Below are positions 50,364-59,583 of a stretch of DNA of 64,000 nt, in pieces. The stretch's first letter is position 1, and every line of letters begins with the position of its first letter. The DNA is from QGON01 sp963691905 (GTDB lineage: Bacteria; Pseudomonadota; Gammaproteobacteria; Chromatiales; Chromatiaceae). The notes under the pieces are model-generated. The model did no database searches. It was not told the DNA's origin and saw only the letters and a program-made list of their open reading frames with translations. The position numbers and the translations under genes are program-made. The stretch lies in contig OY829894.1 of the NCBI GenBank assembly GCA_963691905.1, positions 744,001 through 808,000 on the forward strand, given 5' to 3'.

Positions 50364-51188
50364 ATGAGTATGAGAGGTATGAGTAACAAAAAACGGCCGA
50401 CCGCCCTGGTCACAGGCGGTTCCAGGGGCATCGGACTCGAGTTGGCAAGAGAGTTCGCACGTAATGGGCATGATCTGGTGCTGGTTGCGCGTAATGCGGC
50501 TGACCTCCATCTTGCGGCGAATAAATTAGAGGAAGACTATGGCTGCAGCGTAACGACTTTCGCCATTGATCTGACGGCTGACCAGGCTCCGGTTGAACTG
50601 TTTCGACTGTTGGAGGCCAAGGACACTCAGATCGATGTCCTCGTTAATAATGCAGGTAGCGGCAACTATGGTCCCTTTGCTGACAGTGACCTGGACAAGC
50701 AACTTGATATGTTGCGGGTCAACATCCTGAGCCTGACGGCACTCACCCGCCTGTTTCTTCCAGGCATGGTCGAACGGGGCAGTGGGCGCATCCTCAATGT
50801 CGCATCCCTGGCGGCCTATTTTTCCAGTGGTCCCAACTGGAGCAGCTACGTGGCCTCAAAGCACTACGTCCTGGCCTTTACACGGGGGCTGGCGAAAGAG
50901 CTTTCAGGTAGCGGGGTTTCGATTACACTATTATCTCCCGGGCCGACCGCAACCGACTTCGTCAGACAGGCCGATATTGGCGCCTCCCGTGTCTACCGCT
51001 GGCTCCCGAAAGTCACTCCTGCCAATGTTGCCCGGGCCGCTTACATTGCCACCATGGCGGGTCGTTTCGCCGTGGTTCCAGGGATCATCAACAAGCTCCT
51101 CGCCTTTCTCGGAGAGTTGCCACCACGTGGCATTGCCCAAACGGTGTTTGCCTTTCTCTTACGTGGGAATGCAGAGGTGAAGGTATGA
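50364..51188 (+). CDS. Short-chain dehydrogenase/reductase
   Basis: 274 residues with GGAGG 8 bases before the ATG. Cofactor motif ALVTGGSRGIGLELA, NNAG in VLVNNAGSGNYG, catalytic Ser in VASLAAY and YVASK (Tyr-Lys pair) are all present, so it should be an active classical SDR. VARN after the second strand suggests NADP(H) preference. A hydrophobic C-terminal segment (VVPGIINKLLAFL) resembles membrane-associated SDRs. It is the first gene of an operon with the hydrolase (4-bp overlap) and the methyltransferase-family gene. Confidence 0.92.
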   Translation: MSMRGMSNKKRPTALVTGGSRGIGLELAREFARNGHDLVLVARNAADLHLAANKLEEDYGCSVTTFAIDLTADQAPVELFRLLEAKDTQIDVLVNNAGSGNYGPFADSDLDKQLDMLRVNILSLTALTRLFLPGMVERGSGRILNVASLAAYFSSGPNWSSYVASKHYVLAFTRGLAKELSGSGVSITLLSPGPTATDFVRQADIGASRVYRWLPKVTPANVARAAYIATMAGRFAVVPGIINKLLAFLGELPPRGIAQTVFAFLLRGNAEVKV

Positions 51189-52138
51189 AAGCACGCCAGA
51201 TGATTGGACTTATATGTGCAATGTTGATGGCTGTGGCCGGATGTTCATCAGTGTCGGCTACTGAACCTCCTATGCCGAAATTTACAATCGACCGGCAGCT
51301 CTTTCCTTACCGTTCACACTATTTAAATTTGGAGAGCGGTGCCCGCATCCACTATGTGGACGAAGGCAAAGGACCTGTACTGTTGCTGCTGCACGGCAAT
51401 CCGACCTGGTCGTTTCTCAACCGTCATCTGATCGCTGAACTGAAGATGGAGTTTCGCGTTGTGGCTCCGGACTACCCCGGATTCGGTCTCTCCTCGGCAC
51501 CAGGGGACTATGGGTTTACTGCGGCCGAACAGGCAGCATCCATAGCTGCATTAGTTGAACGAATGGACCTGCATGAGGTGACCTTGATGGTGCATGACTG
51601 GGGTGGTCCCATTGGATTCGCTGTCGCCGAAAGACACTCTGATCGTATAAGCGGTTTCATTATCGGCAATACCTGGGCATGGCCATTGGAACGTACCGGA
51701 CACAAGGTGTTCAGCACTCTGATGGGTGGCTGGCCTGGGCAGTTTGCTGCCTGGTGCTGCAATGGCGTGGTGCGTTTCTTTATGTCGAAAGGCGCGGCGA
51801 AGGATCTCACTGATGCGGAGATGGCCATGTATCTGGCGCCATTCTCTGACCGTGAGACTCGCACGGCCACCCATATTTTTCCGGCACAGTTGCGGGATGC
51901 GGAGGCCTTTCTTCAGGAGGTATACGCTGGACTGCCAGGGCTGTCAGGTCGACCGGCGCTGATTGTATGGGGGCTGGAAGACTTCGCCTTTCAGGAACCG
52001 GAGCGCAAGCGCTTCGAATCGCTATTCCCAAATCACCAGACCGTCTTGTTGAAAGAAGCTGCGCACTTTATTCAGGAGGATGCACCGTCGGAAATTGTAC
52101 AAGCCATCCGCAACTGGTATCCAGCGACGAATAGATAA
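51185..52138 (+). CDS. Alpha/beta hydrolase lipoprotein, haloalkane dehalogenase-like
   Basis: 317 residues. The N-terminus has a lipoprotein signal with lipobox VAGC (Cys20). The fold shows LLLLHGNPTWSFLNR (oxyanion HGNPTW), DYPGFGLSS, the nucleophile elbow VHDWGGPIG with Asp as nucleophile, and NTWAWP. A late Asp/Glu (GLEDFAFQ) and His (EAAHFIQED) complete the triad. Asp at the elbow plus the HGNPTW motif points to the haloalkane dehalogenase/epoxide hydrolase branch; the true substrate is unknown. It overlaps the SDR stop by 4 bp. Confidence 0.88.
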   Translation: MKARQMIGLICAMLMAVAGCSSVSATEPPMPKFTIDRQLFPYRSHYLNLESGARIHYVDEGKGPVLLLLHGNPTWSFLNRHLIAELKMEFRVVAPDYPGFGLSSAPGDYGFTAAEQAASIAALVERMDLHEVTLMVHDWGGPIGFAVAERHSDRISGFIIGNTWAWPLERTGHKVFSTLMGGWPGQFAAWCCNGVVRFFMSKGAAKDLTDAEMAMYLAPFSDRETRTATHIFPAQLRDAEAFLQEVYAGLPGLSGRPALIVWGLEDFAFQEPERKRFESLFPNHQTVLLKEAAHFIQEDAPSEIVQAIRNWYPATNR

Positions 52139-52150
52139 GAGCAAGCCCAT

Positions 52151-52672
52151 ATGAATAAATCGCAATCCGGCTGTACCGGACGTAACACCCTAGCCGATAC
52201 TGCACAGAAGGGCACGGAAGACCACGCCGGGGTGCATTTTCCACCACCCCTGATACATGTGGCTGCTCTCCTGTGCGCGATGGGGATTAATGAGTTTTTC
52301 CCTCTGCTGTTGCCTCAGCCGGAATTGCTCTGGTGGCTGGGGCCGTGCCTGTTTCTGTTGGCGCTGATTCTTGCTGTGTTGAGCTTTCGCGAGTTCTTCC
52401 GTGCCCGGAACCGGCCACCGCCCAATCAGCCCATCAGAGAGTTGATGACTAGTGGCCCTTATAGAATAACCCGCAACCCCCTCTATCTGAGCCTGGCCCT
52501 GATCCACGGTGGCATCGGGTGTTTTGCAGGTGTTGCCTGGGTCCTGTTGAGCTTGCTGCCAACCCTGCTGGTCATCAGATATTACGTCATCGCCCGTGAA
52601 GAGGCCTATCTGATTCGTCGCTTCGGTGAGTCCTACCTCGACTATCAGGCCTGCGTGCGGCGGTGGTTTTGA
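52151..52672 (+). CDS. Isoprenylcysteine carboxyl methyltransferase-family membrane protein
   Basis: 173 residues with about four membrane helices. The signature region GPYRITRNPLYLSLALIHGGIG, followed by REEAYLIRRFGESYLDYQACVRRW, is the SAM-binding C-terminal part of the ICMT/PEMT family. In bacteria these proteins methylate unidentified lipidic or sulfur-containing substrates. It starts 12 bp after the hydrolase and is the last gene of the operon. Confidence 0.87.
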   Translation: MNKSQSGCTGRNTLADTAQKGTEDHAGVHFPPPLIHVAALLCAMGINEFFPLLLPQPELLWWLGPCLFLLALILAVLSFREFFRARNRPPPNQPIRELMTSGPYRITRNPLYLSLALIHGGIGCFAGVAWVLLSLLPTLLVIRYYVIAREEAYLIRRFGESYLDYQACVRRWF

Positions 52673-52847
52673 GGAACGATGGAGTCAGTCAGGCAGGGGT
52701 GCTTTTACCTCGGAGTGGTTTCTCAACACCATGCCTGGCTATTGGCTGCCCTATGTCCCTGTCCTCATTGCAGTTCCCCTCGCAACGCTGTTCACCCCGC
52801 TGTGCAACGGGCTCAGAACTCTTGTAGATGAGACTCCACAGCAATGA
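52673..52847 (+). pseudogene. Membrane-protein fragment
   Basis: In a frame ending at TGA 52847 the sequence reads WSQSGRGAFTSEWFLNTM, then WLPYVPVLIAVPLATLFTPLC, then a basic end. One helix is visible and the 5' part is missing, with no start after the previous stop. It resembles the end of DUF2798-type proteins, a weak match by eye. Confidence 0.3.
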
Positions 52848-52877
52848 CTGATCGGGATACATATACTTCGCATTCTT

Positions 52878-53036
52878 GCGCTTGGCAAATGCGGAACGCG
52901 ACATGCCGGCGGATTTCGCCAGCCCCTCCACGGTCCACGATGAACCCGGGTCACTGTGTACGGCCTCCAGGACGCGGCTGATACGTGGATCGGCCAGTGC
53001 CGCCACAATCAATGCTTTACGCTTCTCCGGAGCCCT
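52878..53036 (-). pseudogene. AraC-family regulator fragment adjoining the third att copy
   Basis: The minus strand reads KRKALIVAALADPRISRVLE, then SSWTVEGLAKSAGMSRSAFAKR, which is the first HTH of an AraC C-terminal domain. Homology stops after SAFAKR and begins directly at the att repeat. The att-proximal codons (APEKRKALI) are also present before the second att copy, where the frame stops at once. Confidence 0.75.
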
Positions 53037-53037
53037 T

Positions 53038-53083
53038 CTTGACATGGTGGGAGTCGGTGGTTCGAATCCACTCGCGCCTACCA
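53038..53083 (+). other. Attachment site attR (right end of island 2)
   Basis: Third copy of the 46-bp tRNA-Val 3' end with one change (gggag instead of ggggg). It marks the return to chromosomal sequence. Confidence 0.88.
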
Positions 53084-53092
53084 AATAAAATC

Positions 53093-53125
53093 AAGGGGTT
53101 ACCGAAATCGGCAGCCCCTTTTTTT
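53093..53125 (+). terminator. Terminator after attR, probably the original tRNA-Val terminator
   Basis: AAGGGG and CCCCTT arms enclose an ACCG-AAAT-CGG hairpin and are followed by TTTTT. It sits 10 bases after the att copy, where the chromosomal tRNA terminator is expected once islands are removed. Confidence 0.75.
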
Positions 53126-53320
53126 ATCCCTGCAATCCGCTGCACTCCGCAATCAGCCAGGTTCCCGTGAAGCCCCACAAATCAAACCATAATACTAGTA
53201 TGGGTATATGATAGGGTTTTCTATTTTCGGGCACCGGCCCGGAAACTCATGAATATTTCTCAAGTTACTGACCAATAGGCCGACACCGACCATAAGCATT
53301 CATTTCCTGGAGGATGAATA

Positions 53321-54505
53321 ATGTTCAGTGTGGCGCTCAATCAACTTGATCAATTCAGGCATTTCCAGCCAAATTTCGGTAATTTCAGTCTGGCACCAAA
53401 AACACCACCCCAAGTCGATTTGGTGGAGAGCCGTTCTGATCCATCCAGTGCATTCACACGGGTGCAGCAGGTGCTCGATCAAAGACTCTCGGGAATACTT
53501 GGATCCCCAAATCAGGTCGTGCCGGTTGATCGTTCAAATAATACATTTGATGCCGAAACTGTTGCCAACAATGTACTGGGATTTGTGCAAAATCGACTAA
53601 AGCAGGCTGAAGCCGAAGGCGCTAGTGCGGATCAGTTGGAATCCCTGCTTAAGCAGGCAAAATCCGGTATCAAGCAAGGTCTGGAGGATGCGAGGGATGC
53701 CCTGGATGGAATGGGACTGCTCAATGATTCCGTGAAATCAGGAATCAAAACGGCCAAGAAACTGATTATGCAAGGTCTGGAGCAAGATAGAAAAGCACCA
53801 GCATCAACAGATGGCATTCAGACGATTGAAGCATCTATGGGTTTTCGACAAGTCGAGAAATCTGCGTTTGAGCTACAGATCAAAACCCAAGATGGCGACA
53901 TGGTGACTTTGAAGTTTCGGCAGAGTCAACGAGAACAGAGTGCCGTTTCCTTCCATCAGTCGGATGAAAACACAGCCATCAGCGCAAGTTATTCATCGAG
54001 CTTTAACAGTCGCCTCTCTTTTTCCGTTGAAGGTGATCTGGACAATGATGAGTTGACCGCCATCACGGATCTCACCAATGCGCTTCAGGGGGTGAGCGAG
54101 TCATTTTTTGATGGTGATATCCAGGCCGCTTTCGAACAGGGTATGAACCTGGGATACAACACAGATGAGATTGTCGGCTTTTCACTGGAAATGAGTCATA
54201 GCCTCACCAGCGTGGCAACCACAAAGTACCATGAAGTCAGCAAACTGGATAACTCAGAGCACCCTCAACTATCCGGGTTGGATCGTATAGATAATCTGCT
54301 GGATCAACTGTCAGGTGTCTTGGGGCAGGCCAAAGAAATAATGGAGGATGCCGATCATTCAACGAAAGATCTGTTGCAGGGGCTATTGTCCCATCATCCC
54401 GACTCGGAGGGTTTTACTGACCTCCTGAATATGAACGGGAATGAAGAACTGGAAGATGTAGCAGTGACTCTGGTGGAAAATGCAGGACTACGGGAAGAGG
54501 ATTGA
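53321..54505 (+). CDS. DUF5610-domain protein
   Basis: 394 residues, soluble, no signal peptide, with GGAGG upstream of ATG 53321. Residues about 75-135 (ETVANNVLGFVQNRLKQAEA, LESLLKQAKSGIKQGLEDAR) are typical of DUF5610. The middle part is Ser/Gln-rich beta-like sequence (SAVSFHQSD, SFSVEGDLDNDELTAI), and the C-terminus is acidic. The family's function is unknown. Confidence 0.75.
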   Translation: MFSVALNQLDQFRHFQPNFGNFSLAPKTPPQVDLVESRSDPSSAFTRVQQVLDQRLSGILGSPNQVVPVDRSNNTFDAETVANNVLGFVQNRLKQAEAEGASADQLESLLKQAKSGIKQGLEDARDALDGMGLLNDSVKSGIKTAKKLIMQGLEQDRKAPASTDGIQTIEASMGFRQVEKSAFELQIKTQDGDMVTLKFRQSQREQSAVSFHQSDENTAISASYSSSFNSRLSFSVEGDLDNDELTAITDLTNALQGVSESFFDGDIQAAFEQGMNLGYNTDEIVGFSLEMSHSLTSVATTKYHEVSKLDNSEHPQLSGLDRIDNLLDQLSGVLGQAKEIMEDADHSTKDLLQGLLSHHPDSEGFTDLLNMNGNEELEDVAVTLVENAGLREED

Positions 54506-54850
54506 TAACTGGAACACCCTCTGCCCCTCTGTAACCCCGCAAGTTGAGCCTGACCATTTAATAACTTGGTTTAAGATCTCTCCCTATGAGGGAAATAAAA
54601 CAATGAATTACCTATGATGAATCCCTCACCCCAACCCTCTCCCTGTGGGAGAGGGAGTTAACGGTACAGCAGTGTTCTTGAGCAAAACCGAAAATGCATT
54701 ATGGGTTTGCTGATCTCCTGCGTGACGGCCAAAGTATCTCCATATTCTAAATCGATCTAGCGTGAATGTTCTTTTTGAGTTAGATTTTCAGTGAGGCCAC
54801 ACAAAATGCAGCATCAGTGGCAGGAAGAAATCTAACAATGAGGGAACCTG
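54506..54850. other. Intergenic region with a common palindromic repeat
   Basis: At 54623-54657 lies ccctcaccccaaccctctcc and onward, with hairpin ccctctccc-tgtg-ggagaggg (54635-54655), a repeat widespread in proteobacterial intergenic DNA. No gene is supported in the remainder; the last 100 bp should contain the promoter of the next gene. Confidence 0.6.
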
Positions 54851-56050
54851 ATGCCGCTACCGCTGGACACTCTGCTTTTCTGGGCCGGTCTGGGCCTGTT
54901 GATCGTTGGCCTGTTCATCTTCGTCACAGGAAAAACCGCCTCTGAGGACGAGAAGAGCCAGAGCAACCGCTTCGAGGCCTTTGGTATCAAGATTGATGTC
55001 AATAACCCCTCTCTGATTCTGATCATCCTGGGAGTGGTGATGATGCTGGCACCCAGGATACTGCCACAACAAACGGCGGACTTGGCCCCACCTGGAATAA
55101 CAGCCAGTTCAATCCCGCCACCCTCCTCCACACAGGTTTTACCTAAACAGGAGAGTTTCCCTGCCAAACCCAAAATCACCCAGCAGAAGAGTGTCATCCC
55201 GCCCGTTCAGCCGATACAGAAAAATCCGCCAAAGCCAAAGCCTGAGCCTGTAGCCGCCCCGATTGCCTCAGCCACACAACCAATAGCTCCCCCAGCGCCG
55301 CAGGCGACAACCCAACAGATATCCAAGCCACCGGTAAAAGCCATCGAGAAGCAGATACCCAAACCTCTGGTAATAATCACCGAGAAACAGATATCCAAAT
55401 CCCCGGTAAAAATCACCGAGAAGCAGATACCCAAACCCCCGGTAAAAATCATCGAGAAACAGATCATTAAACCTGCAGTTAAAAAACCTGCACCTGTGCT
55501 CACTCAACCGCAACCGCCAGAACCACTCGCCAAGACTGTCGAGACACTGGTTTTGGCCCCGAGCACAGTCAGCCAACCTATTCAAACACCGGCCAAACCC
55601 AGCCTGACAGTACTGGTGCAGGCCGATGCCGACAGGCGGGTGGGCATCGATAAATCAGCCATTGATTACAGCAGGCAGGTCTCGGCAGAACTGATCAACA
55701 TTGCCGAGGATATTTTTGGCAATGAAGCAGAGATCAAGCAGCAAGAGGTAAAAACACTCCGTCAGATGTTGAAAACAACGGATCAACCCTACCAGGCACT
55801 CTGTCGTCAGATTGGAGCCGAACGGCTTCTGCTGGCAGACCTGGAGATCCCATTCGCCTTGTCCGATATAGATTCAGCCTACTGGCCAGACCTTCGGCTC
55901 AATCTGGTTGACTGCGACACAGGCCGTAAGAAAAAGAAAAGCAAAAACCACCTCAACCCGACGGTCCGGGATCGTTTCCCCTTCCAACAGGCCATCAAGG
56001 AAGTCGCTGCGGAATTCCTTGATGATTATCGTCATCTGGTCGTGAACTAA
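54851..56050 (+). CDS. Membrane-anchored Pro/Lys-rich repeat protein
   Basis: 399 residues. Two N-terminal helices (about 8-26 and 55-72) flank a short charged loop. A Pro/Lys/Gln-rich region follows (about 75-250) with about five tandem units of the form K-x-I-x-E-K-Q-I-x-K-P-P-V, reminiscent of the periplasm-spanning linkers of TonB or TolA. The C-terminal domain (about 255-399, from LTVLVQADADRRVG) is predicted folded and contains two Cys (CRQIGAERLL, VDCDTG). I recognise no family for it. The repeat units are also tandem at DNA level, so length variation is likely. Confidence 0.6.
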   Translation: MPLPLDTLLFWAGLGLLIVGLFIFVTGKTASEDEKSQSNRFEAFGIKIDVNNPSLILIILGVVMMLAPRILPQQTADLAPPGITASSIPPPSSTQVLPKQESFPAKPKITQQKSVIPPVQPIQKNPPKPKPEPVAAPIASATQPIAPPAPQATTQQISKPPVKAIEKQIPKPLVIITEKQISKSPVKITEKQIPKPPVKIIEKQIIKPAVKKPAPVLTQPQPPEPLAKTVETLVLAPSTVSQPIQTPAKPSLTVLVQADADRRVGIDKSAIDYSRQVSAELINIAEDIFGNEAEIKQQEVKTLRQMLKTTDQPYQALCRQIGAERLLLADLEIPFALSDIDSAYWPDLRLNLVDCDTGRKKKKSKNHLNPTVRDRFPFQQAIKEVAAEFLDDYRHLVVN

Positions 56051-56113
56051 GGCATTAAAAACCGGTAGCCAGAAGCGTCCATCCCCTGGAAGTCATAGAA
56101 AGATAGACGGACA

Positions 56114-56425
56114 TCATGCAAAAAATGCAAAACCAAGGATAACCAATCCCATAAAAAGCAGCATCCCGGAAGACTGTTTCCAGAGCGCATAATTCAAGTT
56201 TTGAGCATTTGTATTGGCCATGAGAAAAGAGAGCAGACTGGTAAAAAGCAACACACCACCAGAGACATAGCCGATAATCACCATATATTCGGCCTTGATC
56301 CGAGAGGAGCCGGCTACACCACTACCGATGGTCTCAAACTTATTGGCAAACGCAGGCTCAAACAGCAGCAAAGCCGCCAACATCAGTAGAATAAGCTGGG
56401 TGGGTCGAAAAAAGCTGGGGTTCAT
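56114..56425 (-). CDS. Small membrane protein
   Basis: 103 residues with a signal peptide (LILLMLAALLLFEPAFA) and two further helices (MVIIGYVSGGVLLFTSLLSFLMA and GMLLFMGLVILGFAFFA). There is no recognised family. It stands alone, opposite to its neighbours. Confidence 0.6.
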   Translation of the reverse strand: MNPSFFRPTQLILLMLAALLLFEPAFANKFETIGSGVAGSSRIKAEYMVIIGYVSGGVLLFTSLLSFLMANTNAQNLNYALWKQSSGMLLFMGLVILGFAFFA

Positions 56426-56665
56426 CTTTTATCCTGCATAATCTGGCATAAGCGCCTACTCAATGAATATAGCGACCGCTACCCTCTATTTCTGAAGCCG
56501 AGAATTGCAATGGGATCAGCACCATTCCTGCATAATATTCAGTTACAGTAAACACCCGCCATTCGATCAAATCGACTGCCGAATCGGTCAGAAACCGAGT
56601 TGATGATTTCCAATGGCCGCCTCGGGTATAATTCCGCCCCTCGTGACCATTGCGCCAGGCTAACC

Positions 56666-58132
56666 ATGAACTTCATCGAAACACGCGGCAACGACGGCCA
56701 GCACCCGGCAGAGGTGAGCTTTTCTGCTGCCATCCTCAGCCCCATGTCCTCTTTTGGCGGGATCTACGTCCCGAAGACGCTTCCTCAACTAGGTATTCCA
56801 TTCCTGGAAAAGCACCTTGATGCTGACTATAAGTCTTTGGCCCGGTCTGTTTTGGGGGCCTTCGAGATCGATATCGATCCGGCGGTCATCGACAAGGCGC
56901 TCGCGACCTATGACGATTTTGACGGCAGCAGTCCCGTCCCGGTGATCAAGGTTGGGGATAAGCTCTTCGTCAGCGAACTTTACCACGGGCCGACCCGCGC
57001 TTTTAAAGATATGGCGCTACAACCCTTCGGCGTAGTGCTTTCCGATCTGGCACTGAAGCGCGGAGAGCACTATCTGATCCTGGCGGCCACCAGTGGCGAC
57101 ACAGGTCCCGCCGCCCTGGAAACCTTCAAGAACAAGCCCAACGTCAAGGTTGCCTGCCTCTATCCCGACGGCGGCACCTCAGATGTCCAGCGGCTGCAGA
57201 TGGTCACCGAGAATGCGCCCAATCTTAAGGTCATCGGTATCAAGGGAGATTTCGACGATGCCCAGAATGCGCTGAAACTACTGCTTGGTTCGACCAGCTT
57301 CAGGGCCAAGTTGCAGGAGAAAAACACCCTGCTCTCCGCCGCCAACTCGGTGAATTTCGGCCGCATCATCTTCCAGGTGATCTACCACATCCACAGCTAC
57401 CTGGAACTGGTCAGGCAGGACGCAGTTGCACTGGGAGACAAGGTCTATCTTGACGTGCCCAGCGGCAATTTCGGCAATGCGTTGGGAGGCTACTACGCCA
57501 TGAAGATGGGGCTGCCGGTGGAGAAGATCCTCATCGCCTCAAACAGCAACAATGTCCTGACCCAGCTCATCAATAACGGCAAATACGATCTGCGGGATCG
57601 TTCAGTGGTCGCCACCACCTCCCCGGCAATGGATATTCTGAAGTCCTCCAACATCGAGCGGATACTTTTTGATCTCTTCGGAGCGGAACGCACCAAAGCC
57701 CTGATGCAGCAACTGGACAACGAGAAACACTACGAACTCACTACGGAAGAACTCGCCCGTCTGCAGGAGATCTTTGCAGCAGATTTCTGCGACGATACCG
57801 AGGGAAAAAATTATATCCAGGCTGCCTTTAAAGATGGCTACCTGATGGACCCGCACACAGCAACCTGTTTCAAGACCCATGAGACCAGCGAGACGGAGCC
57901 GCAGGCGACCATCGTCTACTCCACTGCGGAGTGGACCAAGTTCTCCCCCACCATCGCCAACGCCCTGACGGGTGAAGTCGACGCCCACGACCTCGATGCA
58001 CTCAACGCCATCGCCAAGGAGGCCAACACGACGATTCCGGCGCCCATCAAATCACTCTTCGACAAGGAGATCACACAGAAGACAGTGATTGAAAAAGAGG
58101 ATATCGAGCAGGAAGTGCTCTCATTCCTATAA
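56666..58132 (+). CDS. thrC: Threonine synthase
   Basis: 488 residues from ATG 56666 (MNFIETRGNDGQHPAEVSF); the frame is open further upstream, but that start fits the family. The PLP lysine lies in GPTRAFKDMALQPFG, with AATSGDTGPAAL, the phosphate-binding DVPSGNFGNALGGYYA and SNSNNVLTQ. It belongs to the longer, proteobacterial-type ThrC that converts O-phosphohomoserine to threonine. hom and thrB are not in the window. Confidence 0.96.
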   Translation: MNFIETRGNDGQHPAEVSFSAAILSPMSSFGGIYVPKTLPQLGIPFLEKHLDADYKSLARSVLGAFEIDIDPAVIDKALATYDDFDGSSPVPVIKVGDKLFVSELYHGPTRAFKDMALQPFGVVLSDLALKRGEHYLILAATSGDTGPAALETFKNKPNVKVACLYPDGGTSDVQRLQMVTENAPNLKVIGIKGDFDDAQNALKLLLGSTSFRAKLQEKNTLLSAANSVNFGRIIFQVIYHIHSYLELVRQDAVALGDKVYLDVPSGNFGNALGGYYAMKMGLPVEKILIASNSNNVLTQLINNGKYDLRDRSVVATTSPAMDILKSSNIERILFDLFGAERTKALMQQLDNEKHYELTTEELARLQEIFAADFCDDTEGKNYIQAAFKDGYLMDPHTATCFKTHETSETEPQATIVYSTAEWTKFSPTIANALTGEVDAHDLDALNAIAKEANTTIPAPIKSLFDKEITQKTVIEKEDIEQEVLSFL

Positions 58133-58263
58133 TCGGTCTCTGCTCGGGGCGTTGCCGGTTCCGCTGCGCTTGAACCGGCCTACCTCTGCGGGTTTGTTCT
58201 GTTCAGGGTGTAGGCCCGATCAAGCGTAGCGGATCGGGCATCCCCAAGTTGAGATAACCCAGT

Positions 58264-59583
58264 TTAAGCTTCCGTGGGTTCAGGGTGCGCCAGGTCGCCG
58301 GTGGAGGCCTCCACCGAACCTGCATCGGGATCATTGTAAACCGCCAAATCCAGTGCCCCTTCGCCCTTGGCGATGATGCATGAAACAGTGCAGTCACCGG
58401 TCACATTGACCGCAGTACGCATCATATCCAGTAGCCTGTCGATCCCGATGATCAGGGCGATGCCCTCCACCGGCAAACCCACCTGATTGAGCACCATGGT
58501 CAGCATGACGAGTCCCACGCCGGGTACCGCTGCGGTGCCGATTGAAGCCAGGGTAGCGGTCATCACCACCATCAGATAATCACCAATACCCAAGTCGATA
58601 CCATATACGTTGGCGATAAATACCGTCGCCACCCCCTGCATCATCGCAGTACCGTCCATGTTAATTGTGGCACCCAGGGGAACAGTGAAAGAGGCGACAG
58701 AGTTGTCGACCCCCATACGCTTCTCCACGGTACGCATGGTCACTGGTATCGTTGCACCGGAAGAAGCGGTGGAAAAGGCAAACGTGGCGGGATCACGCAT
58801 TTTGCGCAACAGATGCAGCGGGTTGAGCCCGGAGAAGGTGCGCAGCAGCACCGGATAGGTACCCAGCGCATGGATCGCAAGCGCTGCGGTCAACGTCAGA
58901 AAATAGGCCCCCAGCGGCAGAATCAGCTCAAGTCCCTGGGTCGCGAAGGTTCGGGCAAGCAAGGCGAATACACCATAGGGCGCCAGCTTCATGATGACTT
59001 CGACCATCTTCATGATGACGACATCCAGGTCATTGAAGAGGCGCAATACGTGTTTTCCCCGCTCGCCGGCCAGGGTAATGGCGATACCGAACAGGATGGC
59101 AAAGACGATGATCTGCAGCATGTTGCCCGTCGCCATCGCCTCAATGGGGTTGGAGGGCACCAGATTGATGAATACATCCGTCAGGGCCGGTGCCTCCTTA
59201 CCGGTGAACTCCACGGCCTTGTCGGCTACATCAAAACCCTCCCCCGGACCAACAGCCACTGCCAATGAAAGGGCGATAGTGATCGCCGCCGCCGTGGTAA
59301 AGAGGTAGAAAGCAATCGCCTTAACGCTCATGCGCCCCAGGGTCGACATATCACTCAGTGAAGTCACGCCGCCAACCAGGGATACGAACACCAGCGGCAC
59401 CACCATCATCTTAAGAGATGCCACGAAGATTTTGCCCACCACAAGCAAGATTCCATCAATCAGGTAGGTCTGCAGCAGACCCTCTTCGCCGACAAACAGG
59501 TTCAGCAAGACGCCTAAGACTGCGCCACCCAGCATGGCCATCAATATCTTCATGGTCAGGGAGGTTTGATTTGTTTCGCTCAT
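58264..59583 (-). CDS. Dicarboxylate/amino acid:cation symporter (DAACS family)
   Basis: 439 residues with about eight membrane helices and two re-entrant loops. Diagnostic motifs are STASSGATIPVTM (serine-rich loop), TVPLGATINMDGTAM (NMDGT) and the C-terminal MMRTAVNVTGDC. Members import glutamate, aspartate or C4-dicarboxylates with Na+ or H+. It is convergent with thrC. Confidence 0.93.
   Translation of the reverse strand: MSETNQTSLTMKILMAMLGGAVLGVLLNLFVGEEGLLQTYLIDGILLVVGKIFVASLKMMVVPLVFVSLVGGVTSLSDMSTLGRMSVKAIAFYLFTTAAAITIALSLAVAVGPGEGFDVADKAVEFTGKEAPALTDVFINLVPSNPIEAMATGNMLQIIVFAILFGIAITLAGERGKHVLRLFNDLDVVIMKMVEVIMKLAPYGVFALLARTFATQGLELILPLGAYFLTLTAALAIHALGTYPVLLRTFSGLNPLHLLRKMRDPATFAFSTASSGATIPVTMRTVEKRMGVDNSVASFTVPLGATINMDGTAMMQGVATVFIANVYGIDLGIGDYLMVVMTATLASIGTAAVPGVGLVMLTMVLNQVGLPVEGIALIIGIDRLLDMMRTAVNVTGDCTVSCIIAKGEGALDLAVYNDPDAGSVEASTGDLAHPEPTEA

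Larger units (their letters stand above)
48838..53083. mobile_element. Genomic island 2 (tandem insertion at tRNA-Val)
   Basis: About 4.2 kb between the second and third att copies. It has no integrase of its own inside these limits. Cargo: a frameshifted nucleotide-binding gene, a TetR regulator with a divergent three-gene enzyme operon, a membrane-protein fragment and an AraC fragment. The size and content suggest a passenger element moved by island 1 type integrase. Confidence 0.75.

Noticed and set aside
25060..53083. Complete prophage
   Set aside because: No capsid, terminase, portal, tail or lysis genes are present; only integrase and insertion elements.
52689..53084. 131-codon minus-strand ORF as a complete gene
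   Set aside because: Its start is antisense tRNA-Val sequence and its end is unrelated; only the AraC HTH piece in the middle is meaningful, so it is listed as a fragment.
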